From Isochrysis galbana (taxonomy: Eukaryota; Haptophyta; Isochrysidales; Isochrysidaceae), in NCBI GenBank assembly GCA_018136815.1, contig CM030932.1, positions 2,773,019 to 2,837,018 of the forward strand: a DNA stretch of 64,000 nucleotides. Direction: 5' to 3'. Shown in pieces: positions 30,610 through 39,821 of the stretch. Both the position numbers and the translations under genes were made by a program. The notes under the pieces were generated by a model. That model was not told the DNA's origin. It did no database searches and was given only the letters and a program-made list of their open reading frames with translations. Within the stretch, counting starts at the first letter, position 1. Each line of letters begins with the position of its first letter.

Positions 30610-31591
30610 GCTCACAAAATCGATGAGGATGTATGAGTGTTGACGCAAAAGGGAGCTTCGGACAGACGAGGTTTGGGGGGCATTTTGCGCTCAATCAGCG
30701 TGGCCCATGACCGATGTCGAGGAGGTCGGGTTGGATAACCCATGCGCTCGATGCCACACGTGCATTTGCGCTTGGTGGAAGTATGGGAGCGCTCTTCGAG
30801 TTGAAACTGGTTGGAGTGAGCGCCTGGCGATGCAGCGCTCGTGGTGACCGGTGTGTGCATGAGCATTTCGATGGACGAGCAATAGGTGAGGAAGGGCCAC
30901 GGGGAAGGGCAGGAAGGGCAGGGCAGGAGGAAGAGCAGGAAGGGCAGGGCAGGAGGAAGGGCAGGAGGAAGGGCAGGAGGAAGGGGGCAGGAGGAAGGGC
31001 AGGAGGAAGGGGCAGGAGGGGGGCAGGAGGAAGGGGGCAGGAGGAAGGGCAGGTTCTTCCGCACTTTTCGCCAAGAAGGAACGGCGTGCAGAAAAAGTTG
31101 TTATGCTGCATGATGAGTGGCAATCACACTTTGTTCCGCCCGTCCTCCGCGCCCAGAGTTCCCCCGCGAAAAGAGTGAACGCACGGCGTGCACCTTCCTG
31201 GAAGTTGCTATGCGCACGCACGGCGCCCCCGCGGGGGGTGCGCCGGTGCACATCGCGCCGTGCCCACGCACGGCGTGCACATGTGATTGCAAGTCATCAC
31301 AGGCGCTGTGTAACGAAACATCTCTTATATGGCCAGTTTACGTAGTTGTGGGCCGCAGGGGCTACACACACGGAACGGGTTGACATGCGCGCGCACGGCG
31401 TATCCGCGGGGGGACCGATGCACATCGCGCCGTGCCCATGCACGGCGTGCACCGATGTGATTAGCGAAGAAGCTTTGACGACCTCTCTCTCTTATAATTT
31501 TAACAAGATCTAATGTTAAACAACTACAATACAACTGTGGACATTTGATCGCTCAATTCGACTGATGTCCCACTATTGACGGAACGACACC

Positions 31592-31945
31592 TTTCACACT
31601 ACAGACGTCCCTTTCTCCAGACACCTGAGCACAGACACTGTGGTCTATTTCCGTGACACAATCCTTGGTACCCAGCGAGCAGCATTTGCATGCACGCTAG
31701 TTCATCACGGTCGGTATATGCGCATCGACTTCCCCCCCGTAGAAAAGAAGGAGCGGGCTGGTGTGCACACGTCCAGCTTGCTTGCGAAAGGCGAACGAGA
31801 AGTACGTCTCTATGTTACCTTTGCGCGCGCCGCGCACTTCAGTCCCTCACCCTTCGACGAGGTCTACGCCCAGCTGTCGGAAGAGGCTTGCAATGCTCTC
31901 CTGTTCAAGAAGGCCGACGCTCAAAATGTTCGAGGCAGGCAGTAG
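31592..31945 (+). CDS. Hypothetical protein with DEVYAQLSEEACNALL segment (right-arm copy)
   Basis: Right-arm counterpart of the minus-strand frame at 28443-28768, with the same residues up to KKADAQNV; beyond the arm boundary at 31931 it ends quickly (RGRQ). See the left-arm entry for content. Confidence 0.4.
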   Translation, partial: FHTTDVPFSRHLSTDTVVYFRDTILGTQRAAFACTLVHHGRYMRIDFPPVEKKERAGVHTSSLLAKGEREVRLYVTFARAAHFSPSPFDEVYAQLSEEACNALLFKKADAQNVRGRQ

Positions 31946-32039
31946 GAGCCGTCTCTCTCTGGTAGGTCGATGAGAGGGGGGAGGAGGGGACCCGGGGGAG
32001 GGGGCCCCGGGGGAGCGGAGAGACCCCAAGACCTCGATT

Positions 32040-32543
32040 GTTTACGTTAGTGTTTTCGCAATATACGGTAATATTTTCCCCGGTCCCAGGGGTGCCCCCG
32101 CGGTTCCCGACCGCCTCTGCGTCCAGAGTCCCCCCGCGGAAAGAGTGAACGCACGGCGTGCACCTTCCTGGAAGTTGCTATGCGCACGCACGGCGCCCCG
32201 CGGGGGGGGGAAGCCGATGTGCATACGCACGGCGTGCACAATGATTGCAAGCAATCACACGTGCTGCGCAAACGAAACGTCTCGTATATGGCTACTTTAC
32301 GTTAATGTGGGCCTTAGGGAAAAAAGTTTCTATGCGCACGCACGGCGCCCTCGCGAGGGGGAAGTCGATGCGCATACGCACGGCGTGCTCAATGATTGCA
32401 AGTAATCACATGTGCTGCGTAAACGAAACATCTCGTATACGGCGACTTTATTTTAAAAAAAGTTTCTATACACAGCCTTGTTTTGAATATTGTTCATAAC
32501 TAAAAAGAAAACAGATTGTGGTCCTCTTTTGACGGAACGCGAC
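32040..32543 (-). repeat. Diverged element end with ~155-bp tandem units
   Basis: Two imperfect tandem units (from about 32178 and 32333) each contain CGCACGGCGCCC, CGCACGGCGTGC, 'AATGATTGCAAG' and 'GAAAC.TCTCGTATA', and are related in reverse complement to the GCACGGCG-rich part of the inverted-repeat arms. The segment stops at the TIR-like end near 32543. Confidence 0.7.
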
Positions 32544-32569
32544 TTAAACTCGCGTTCCGTCAAAAGAGG
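32523..32569. repeat. Perfect 20-bp inverted repeat: two TIR-like ends head to head
   Basis: CCTCTTTTGACGGAACGCGA (32523-32542) and its exact complement (32550-32569) are separated by CTTAAAC. The right half continues as GGCCAGGTGA, as at 23303-23312. This looks like two element ends abutting at TTAA. About 250 bp after it (32570-32824) have no supported gene. Confidence 0.85.
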
Positions 32570-32824
32570 GCCAGGTGATAGTTTTGTTTTCGCTTAGAAT
32601 GTTATGTTAGCATTGAGTTGGAAGGCGCGTGCGCATAGCAACTTTTCCCCCACGATACCCCACCCCACCTTTCGGAACACGCCTAACACCTGCAGCTAAA
32701 TCTTCATCTTCGTCGTCTTTTTCTCATTGTCCTCGTCCTCGATCCTGTTGTCAATGTCGTTCTGCTGGCAGGCGACCAGGTCGCTTGGCTAATCCTGGGT
32801 GACGAGGTTCGTGATGCGTAAAAA

Positions 32825-33490
32825 AAAACCTTCTTAATAGTCTCGCCGCGCGCGCGACCCTGCACAGTATCTACGCAGCCTCGCCCGCTTCCCTTCCCCT
32901 TCCCCCCCCTTCCACCTGCCTTCCTGCCTTGCGGCTCGTCCCCTCGTGCTCTACCTAGGGGCTGGGTGCAGTGGTTTTCCAGTGGCAGACGGTGTGTACC
33001 GGTTCTCGATGGCCTGTTTCTCACCTTCCTCCTGTGCCATCGGGCTACCGGCTGTTGTGTGTTTTGCTCCTTGTGTTAGGTGTCAGGCGGTTGTGGTTCT
33101 GTGCATCCGAGGGCTGCTGTCAGATGGTGAGCGGTTCGCGGCGGGGGTCCTCTTGCTCAGGCTAGACGCTCCGCTATATTTAGGGCTTTCGCTACCAGGG
33201 ATAGATTCGTGTTCATGACTAAGGCGCCTTTATCGTTGGTTGTGAAGATAGGGGCGCTGAGATCGTGTGAAGATTTAATCCTCGGCTTCCTTCCTCCTTC
33301 CTCCTTCCCTGGGAGGCCTTGTGCGTGCGTGCGGTTGAGAGTTTGTCCGGAGGTTCATGACCTCTGACGAGGACCGTGAACCTGCTCAGAACTCTTTCGA
33401 TGACCGGCACGTGATGAAAAGTGTAGTTTTCGAATTCTACTTTGTAGAAGTCGCTTATTTATGATGTATCTCCATGCTACGAGGTAGAGC
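32825..33490 (-). mobile_element. LINE fragment, 3' end (5'-truncated copy)
   Basis: The minus strand carries a 3' UTR like 9373-9692 and the last ~70 codons of the LINE frame (PVIERVLSRFTVLVRGHEPP against PVIERVLSRFTALVRGREPP). The A-run at 32821-32829 is the complement of the poly-T tail. This is a second, older copy. Confidence 0.88.
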
Positions 33491-33745
33491 CGCGCCTGTT
33501 TACAAGATAAGTCGGGGGACTGAGGCACTGAGGCCGCCGCCCACCCGGAGACACAGGAGGAGGGGAGGGGAATGATCACCGGGGGGGGGGGGGGGGCGCG
33601 GGCCACCGGACCATATCTAAGCCCTTCACCCCTACACCCCTATCCCCCTGCTAGTAGTGCACGGGGGGAGTCGCCTGATGCCTGATGGCGGGGGGCGAAG
33701 GGCCGGGGGAGTAGGGGTGTAGAAAGTTTTTGCTGCGTGAAAGAT
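33491..33745 (+). repeat. Family A 3' half
   Basis: Matches the 3' part of family A in plus orientation: CGCCTGTTTACAAGATAAGTC, the 'GGGCCACCGGACCATATCTA' block and TAGAAAGTTTTTGCTGCGTG. Confidence 0.7.
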
Positions 33746-33774
33746 AATAATAAAACAACTGAGCGTTAGTACCA

Positions 33775-34208
33775 CTACTCCCACTAGCCCGGTACTATCA
33801 CGACACCCCTCAGCGCACTTGCCCGCACGCCTTGAAGTGATGGCACAGACACATACACATATGCATCCCTTCAAATCTCCCCCCTCGCAAACCCCCGGCT
33901 CCCATTATAACTCCCCACAAGTTACAATGAGGGAAAACCCATTGAGGCGGACCGGTCGACGCCGGCCGACTCTCCGGGGAAAAACACCGGGGGGGGGGGA
34001 GGGACCTCTCGTCGTGAAGCAGAACGGCCCTTACAGCTCGCGCCGCGAGCAGTCCTCGAAGAAATAAATGACTGCGCCCCCCGATACCTGCCACAGGGAC
34101 GTCTTGAGCCACTCCCTTCTTCTCGCCCCTCCTGTCGCCAGCCGCCCCCCTTCGCCCGTTTGCTAACGCAAACGGGGCCCGTTTCTTACCGCACTCCATC
34201 GGGGGGCG
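33775..34208 (+). repeat. Family B 5' half
   Basis: Matches 55380-55825: CATCTCCCCCCTCGCAAGCC, 'AATGAGGGAAAACCCATTGA', and the 'GAGCAGTCCTCGAAGAAATA' block, ending at CACTCCATCGGGGGG. It is separated from its 3' half by the segment 34209-35791. Confidence 0.75.
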
Positions 34209-35791
34209 TCGGAGCGAAGCTCGTTTCCTCATTGGAAACGAGCCGCGGAGGCGCACCGGCGGCTAGCGCGGCGCACGGTCCATCCGGGGAGCCCGGAACG
34301 GGCTCATCGGAAGAACGGGGAGGGCAAATGACGGGCATGAGAGATGGACGGGAGAGTGGCACGGAACGCGAACCGGAGGGTCGGAGGATGTAAGAAAGGG
34401 CGCGGCGAGCAGCTACCGCTTACTTGGGACTCGTAGGGACTCGTAGACTCGAAAGGACGACTCGGAAGACTCGGGGCTTGGGGGTACTCAGGGGCTGCAG
34501 GTCACCAACAGGCGATACAGTGGCTCAAAAACCACACAAATCAACACTCTGCACTCAAACATTCACGGTGACAGGCCGGAAACATACGTTAAACGAACCC
34601 CCTCTGGTGAGCAGATTCAGGAGTGCCCACCAGAAAAAGAAGAGAGAGAGAGAGAGAGCGAGGGAACGAGGGCTCGGGGGGTCAAAACACAATTCGGACT
34701 CCGTTTTGGACTACAGAGTAAAATCCAGTGCCCTCGCGAGTCCTGCCTCGAGTCTCGCGAGGCAGCGCCGAAGGACGCTGAAGGAAGCGCTGCGGGACAG
34801 CGCTGAAGGACGCAGAAGGACACTGAAGGACGCTGCAAGACGCGCTGCGGGACATCGCTGACGGACAGGGGGGGGCGCTGAGAGACACTGGGAGACGCTG
34901 AGGGACGCTGGGGAACGCTGAGGGACGCGCTGGGGGACTTTCGCGCGGGGGGTTGAGGGAAGAGAAGACGGCGCCTCAACGCGCGGACGCGGAAGAGAGC
35001 CGCCGTCTCGGCGCGCGGAGGGGGGGGAAGCGGCGGAGGGGGGGGAAGGAAATCTGCGGAGGGGGGGGAAGACCGCCGTCTCGGCGCGCGGAGGGGGGGG
35101 GGAAGACCGCGCGGAAGGGGGGGAACGGCAGAGGGGGGGGGGAACAGCGGAAGGGAAGGGGAGGAGCGGGGGGGGGGGAAGGGGAGCGGCGGAGGGGGGG
35201 GGAAGAAACTGCCGAGGGGGTTGAGATCCCAACACTGACCCAATCCTCCCTCACATTCACGTATTTTTCCCGGCCTGGCCCGGGAAAATCAGGGAACGGA
35301 GGGAAGGGAGGGAGGAGAGCTGCGGAAAGGGGGGGGGAACCGCGGAAGGGGGGAATCGCCACACTGACCCAATCCTCCCTCACATTCACGTATTTTTTCC
35401 GGCCTGGCCCGGGAAAATCAGGGAATGGAGGGAGGGGAGGGAGAAGAGCTGCAGAGGGGGTGAGAACTGCAGAAGGGGGGAGGAAACTTCAGAGGGGAGG
35501 GGGAACTGCAGAAGGGAGGGGGAACTGCAGAAGGGAGGGGGAACTGCAGAGGGGGGCCCAGTTCTGTTACCTGCATTTCTTACCTTAAACGCGTGGACAA
35601 TTACCGTAACGGTAAAAATAAAACTCAGATCTTCGAATTTCGAGACGAAAATCGGCGGACCAGGATCTGAGCCCAGGGAGAATCCGAATCTGCACGCCTG
35701 GAGCGACCAAGACGAACATAGAAGACGATATATAACGACGAAGGCACGTGCCCATGCCGAAATATTCCTGCCAGGAGGCCTGAATACAACA
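34209..35791. mobile_element. Unclassified 1.58-kb insertion in family B
   Basis: The intact B copy at 55250-56298 shows that the two B halves should be contiguous; the insertion is flanked by GGGGGGCG (34201-34208 and 35792-35799). It contains a roughly 12-bp GACGCTGAGG-type minisatellite (about 34741-34950), G-rich stretches, and a ~75-bp direct repeat (35229-35303 and 35351-35427, both with CCAATCCTCCCTCACATTCA). No transposase or reverse transcriptase is seen and the G-run target makes the duplication ambiguous. Confidence 0.5.
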
Positions 35792-36330
35792 GGGGGGCGC
35801 AAATTCCCCCCTCTCCCTCTCTCCATTCTCCTCCGCCCCTCTCCCTGCGGCGCGTCGCCATGCGGTGCGCCACGGCCTGCTCTCAGAGGGCCTTTGGGGG
35901 CTCCCAGAGGGCCAGCAAGGGCAGCTCAGGGGGCAGTGGAGGCTGGGGCTCAGCCCCTGGCCCCCCCTGCCTCTCCCACGCTTGCCACGCTGGCCATTGG
36001 AGCCTCCCAGTGGCCTCTGTATGCCTGGCGACCAGGGGAGGGGGGGGAGTCAGCTCGAGGGCAGGCCCATGCTGGGCGTGGGAGTGCGAGTCTCGGCCCG
36101 CGCCCACTAGGGGTCTGGGCCAGAGTGTTGATTGCCCAGCCCCTGCCAAAGGGCAGGGGCTGGGGTTGATTGTACGGGCCCACCCCGGGGGGTGTCCGCG
36201 ATGGAGAGAGGGGGGCGCGAGGCCCCCATTGACCCCCACTTATAAAAGTAGGTTGTTTGCTGCGTGAAAGAAAGTAGCGGGTCCTTGGCCGCGTGTGCGG
36301 TGAGAATATCAAAAGGTTAAATTTACTACA
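35792..36330 (+). repeat. Family B 3' half with LINE-like tail
   Basis: Contains the hairpin AGCCCCTGCC-AAAG-GGCAGGGGCT near 36137-36160 and the 'CCACTTATAAAAGTAGGTTG' block. It ends in 'GGCCGCGTGTGCGGTGAGAA' plus TATCAAAAGG, the same tail type as family A and the LINE. Confidence 0.75.
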
Positions 36331-37387
36331 AACAACGCCCTTACTTAATAGTTGCCTACGCTCCCACTCGCTCGCTCCCTCCCCCACTTCATTCTTCATT
36401 CCTTTCGTTCTCGCGTTTTCAGGGGTCCGGCCTAGGCCTAGCTAGGGGCGGGGAGAAAAGTCTCAGGTGAGTCATCTAAGAATCTACGTATCAACCACAC
36501 AATGAATCACACGTGCTCGACAAGGCGCACACCATGGCACGGAATGTGCACGCGCACCATGCATACTCACACCAGAAGTGATAATGGTGCAACGCAAAGT
36601 GAACGCATGAGCCCGATAACATTGCAAAGCAGTGGCAGTCAAGTAGCAACGATGTCAAAACGGCCACCAGGATCTGGAAACCCCATATTCACCTTACTCT
36701 TGTATCTTCCAAAAGCCGACCTGCGTTGGTTCCTTTCGAATCCATATGCCCCGGGGCACTGCCGGTATCCCTGGACGTTGTGAACGTTAGATGGCTCGGT
36801 GTGCCATCTTGCACATGTTTTGAACGTGAGGACAAGCAATAAACTCACATTGGAAATGCGATCAACGGTGCCCTACTGGTACAGGTCGCAGCCGATGTGT
36901 AGGCGATGCGTCGCCAACAGGAAATAGGATGACGAAGGATGGCGATGGCACGCTAATGGCCCTCGAGTGCTGCCGAAGCTGGGAGAGAGCGAGCGAGCCG
37001 GCTTTGCGGTTGTCCAGCTCTAGGCGCTATCATAATCTCATGGGAGCACATAGAAACGCCGCTCCCAACAGGGCCCATGTGGGAGGCAATGCAAGAAGAG
37101 CCCATGATTGACCTGTGCGCGAGGGCAGCGTGCTGACCCGAACGGATGGAGGCGTGTGGGACACACAACTCCGAGCGTCCGTGACCCAACTCCTAGCGTC
37201 CCTAAGGACCTTTCAGCCGGGTGAGGGCGCACCCGGCGACACGGACTCGCAAAGGACTGGACATGCGTCAACAACATCGATACATATCAGCAGCAGTAGT
37301 GGCGCGCGCATTGCTGCGAGATGGGAATGCTTCGCTCGGGCGCCCTCCATCTTGCCTGCGCTTTGAGCCCACGAGTCGACCACCTGC
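36331..37387. other. Unassigned region
   Basis: No supported gene was found; the last part is downstream of the SLC44 gene's stop codon. Confidence 0.4.
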
Positions 37388-39821
37388 TTATCGCGGCGGT
37401 GGCGGCAAGTAGTCTACTGACTCCCCAATATCATCCATGCCTCCATACTGATGTAGCGCCGCCGCCAATTCATCTTCATCCAAAGAACAGGCCGGCAAAA
37501 CGTAAGTGGGCCGGTTGGACTCCATGTAGGAACGCAATGCGGCCGAAGCGTAGTACGGCCTTGTGACGCCGTCGTTTTCGGCCTGGTCGACGAGGTAGCA
37601 TAGGAAGATGGACTCTACCGCCGCGTCGAGGACGATGAACCAAGCATCGGCCACACAAAAGGAGGCTACGAAGGCGAGGATCACAGCCCCGCTGGCATTC
37701 GTGACTGCGCCAAACGCAGCATCAGGCGATGCAAGCGCTGCCGACACAGCGGCGGTGCAAAGTGCAGCAACAGATAGCTTTGCTAGAGTCAGCAACAACC
37801 GCTCGCCCGCCGTGAGAAGGGAGACCTTGCCAATGTTGCTCAGCGTGAGCTCGAACGCGTGGCGCGCGCCCTCCGTGAACCCAACGTCGTGAACGGCAAC
37901 TAGCACATAAGCGTTGTGCGAGATGTATTGGAGGTAACGAGTCGACGTGTTGAGACAACAATGCAAGCAGCAGTGCGCGACACCGCGTAGCTCCGGCTTG
38001 CCGCTGGCGTCAGTCTGCGCTTGGTGCAAGCAGTGCTCGAGGAAGAAGCGAAAGAGGCGGCCCGGGATGACCAGCAATGCCCCCAGGGCCAGAGACCCGG
38101 CGGAGTAGCGCAGCGTCCGCCCGACTGACGCAACGAGCATCGCGACCCCGCCACCACCGGCGCCGCCGCCCTCCATCTGTGCCGCACCGAAGTACCAGCG
38201 CACCATTAGGCCGGCGGTGGCGCAGAATCCCAAGTGGAGGAGCACCTCCACCGTCCACAGCGTCCCAATGGTGTGGAGCCAGATGAGGGCACGCAACGTC
38301 TCGTCGTACTCGACAACTCCCTTGTGAGGTGTGCCCGCCGAGGCGATGTACATAGCGACCGCAAGCCAGTAGGCGAAGACGGCGAGCACACATAAGGAGA
38401 GAAGCGGCGGAAGCACGAGAATGAGCGCTGGCATGGCGCGCAGCGCGTCCATCGCCTCGCGTAGGATGCCGCCAGCGGTCACCAACCGGGCGTAGAGCCC
38501 GCTCCACAGCGAAATGATGACCCCAATGGCAAAGATGGAGGCGAAGAGTGCGAGCCCAACGAGCATGTTCGAGTTGGTTTCCACCTGCAGCGAGCCCTGC
38601 AACACGGGGTCGGCATCGGCGACAGCCGACGCCGAGCTCGTCTGGAACCAGAGCGCGCACGACAGCAGAAGCAGCGAGCCCACCGTCACGGCGACCGTCA
38701 TGCCGGCGAGGAGGCTGTGCGAGGTGAGCTTGCGCATGATGGTGATCCACACAGGCGCAAGGAGTGCCGCACCGATGCAGCCCAACGCCTCCAGCCACGA
38801 GGCCCTGTACATGCCCTTTATGATCGAAGGGAAGGCCGACTCGTCGATCTCGGTGGAGACGAGCGCATACAGCGAGGCTGCTGATGGCACGCAGTTTCGC
38901 TCGAGGTGAGTCGTGGGATACGTCGTCGCGGGTATCGTCCGACCGTTGAGGTGGCACGAGATGAGGCTTCCGTTGTACCACCGCACATATTGTCCGGACA
39001 TGTGAGGACAGTCCGACGTGCAGATCGTTGGGTGTCGCTGACCATATGGAAGACACGCAAAATAAACGTAGTGACGGTAGCGAACGTCCTCCAAGTTGTT
39101 AGGCCGATCGACACCACAGAGGTTGTTCTCCGAGTCCATGCCTGTCTCCAACCTCATCAAGTCTCCTGCAGCGAATAGAATGGGGAACGTGAGCAGGCGG
39201 CCAGCATCACCTGTCTGGCGGGCGGCATGCACGCGCCGGGCCGATCTTCCTTCCTCTCCCTCGTTCGTGTCCCCCTCAATCAATTCCCCACCCCCAACCA
39301 TTACTGCTCTCTTGCTATCGGGGGCGGCGCAGTTCAGTGGTGAATGAGAGGCATGTGCACGCCGAGCTTCCAGATTTGTTGTGGAGGGCAGCGCGACACG
39401 ACAGTGGTTGTCATGCCCGCGCCGAGCTGAGAGCATTTCGTTCAGTCGTGCCATACCCTGATTCAGAGCGCGATAGCGGATGCACTACCACGCCCCCCTC
39501 CCCCCCAAACACATAAACATGCATAATCCACTCCTCCCCTCTTCCCCTTCCCCACCTGGTGCGCCAACCCTTCCACGAGGTGCCGGGGTGTCCGCGCTGA
39601 CATGCACCGCCAACCTTCACCGCCCCCCGTGCAGAAGTTGTGGGCGGACCTTGACTGATGGCCCGTATAGCAAGCGCGCCCATCGCCGCCCAGCACAGCA
39701 CGAGTAGCGCGAGCCAACCGAGATCTCGGCACTGACGGGCCGGGTGGAAGTCCATCACGTTGAGCGAGCGGGCGGCGGGGCGCGCGAGCGGGCGCGCGAG
39801 CTCGCGCGGCCCGCCATCCAT
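37388..39821 (-). CDS. Choline-transporter-like protein (SLC44 family), two exons
   Basis: Exon 1 (39821-39650) encodes the cytosolic N-terminus and first membrane segment (CRDLGWLALLVLCWAAMGAL). A 484-bp GT-AG intron (39649-39166) joins it in phase to exon 2 (39165-37388), giving GDLMRLETGMDSENNLCGVD, the extracellular signature that follows TM1 in the family. Exon 2 has a Cys-rich loop, about nine further membrane segments, and the conserved SLC44 region (YISHNAYVLVAVHDVGFTEG with ARHAFEL). The C-terminal FLCYLVDQAENDGVTRPYYA is also diagnostic. Predicted length is about 649 residues, typical for CTL proteins, which move choline and ethanolamine across plasma or organelle membranes. Substrate in this organism is not known. 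The minus-strand frame reading upstream of exon 2 to 39454 is the intron. Confidence 0.92.

Larger units (their letters stand above)
28429..31931. repeat. 1.34-kb inverted repeat with 0.82-kb AT-rich spacer
   Basis: Left arm 28429-29772 and right arm 30592-31931 are reverse complements with only occasional differences (for example TGTGTACC against TGGGTACC near 28687). The spacer 29773-30591 holds an ankyrin-repeat reading frame. Each arm contains the TIR-like motif GGTGTCGTTCCGTCAA, a 'CTTCCTCCTGCCC' minisatellite and many GCACGGCG motifs. The unit could be a foldback-type DNA element, a segment made by inverted duplication, or partly an assembly product. Confidence 0.85.

Noticed and set aside
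23283-32543. One simple 9.3-kb DNA transposon bounded by the two matching TIR-like ends
   Set aside because: The interval contains a host-like gene, another retroposon and further element ends, and no shared target duplication is visible (CAA on one side, TTAA on the other).
34617-35243. Pro/Ser-rich minus-strand frame of 208 codons
   Set aside because: Low-complexity G-rich sequence, no start context and no conservation.
35460-35791. Possible solo LTR (TG...CA with GGGGG on both sides)
   Set aside because: The flanks are G-runs, so the five-base match is expected by chance and no second copy is present.
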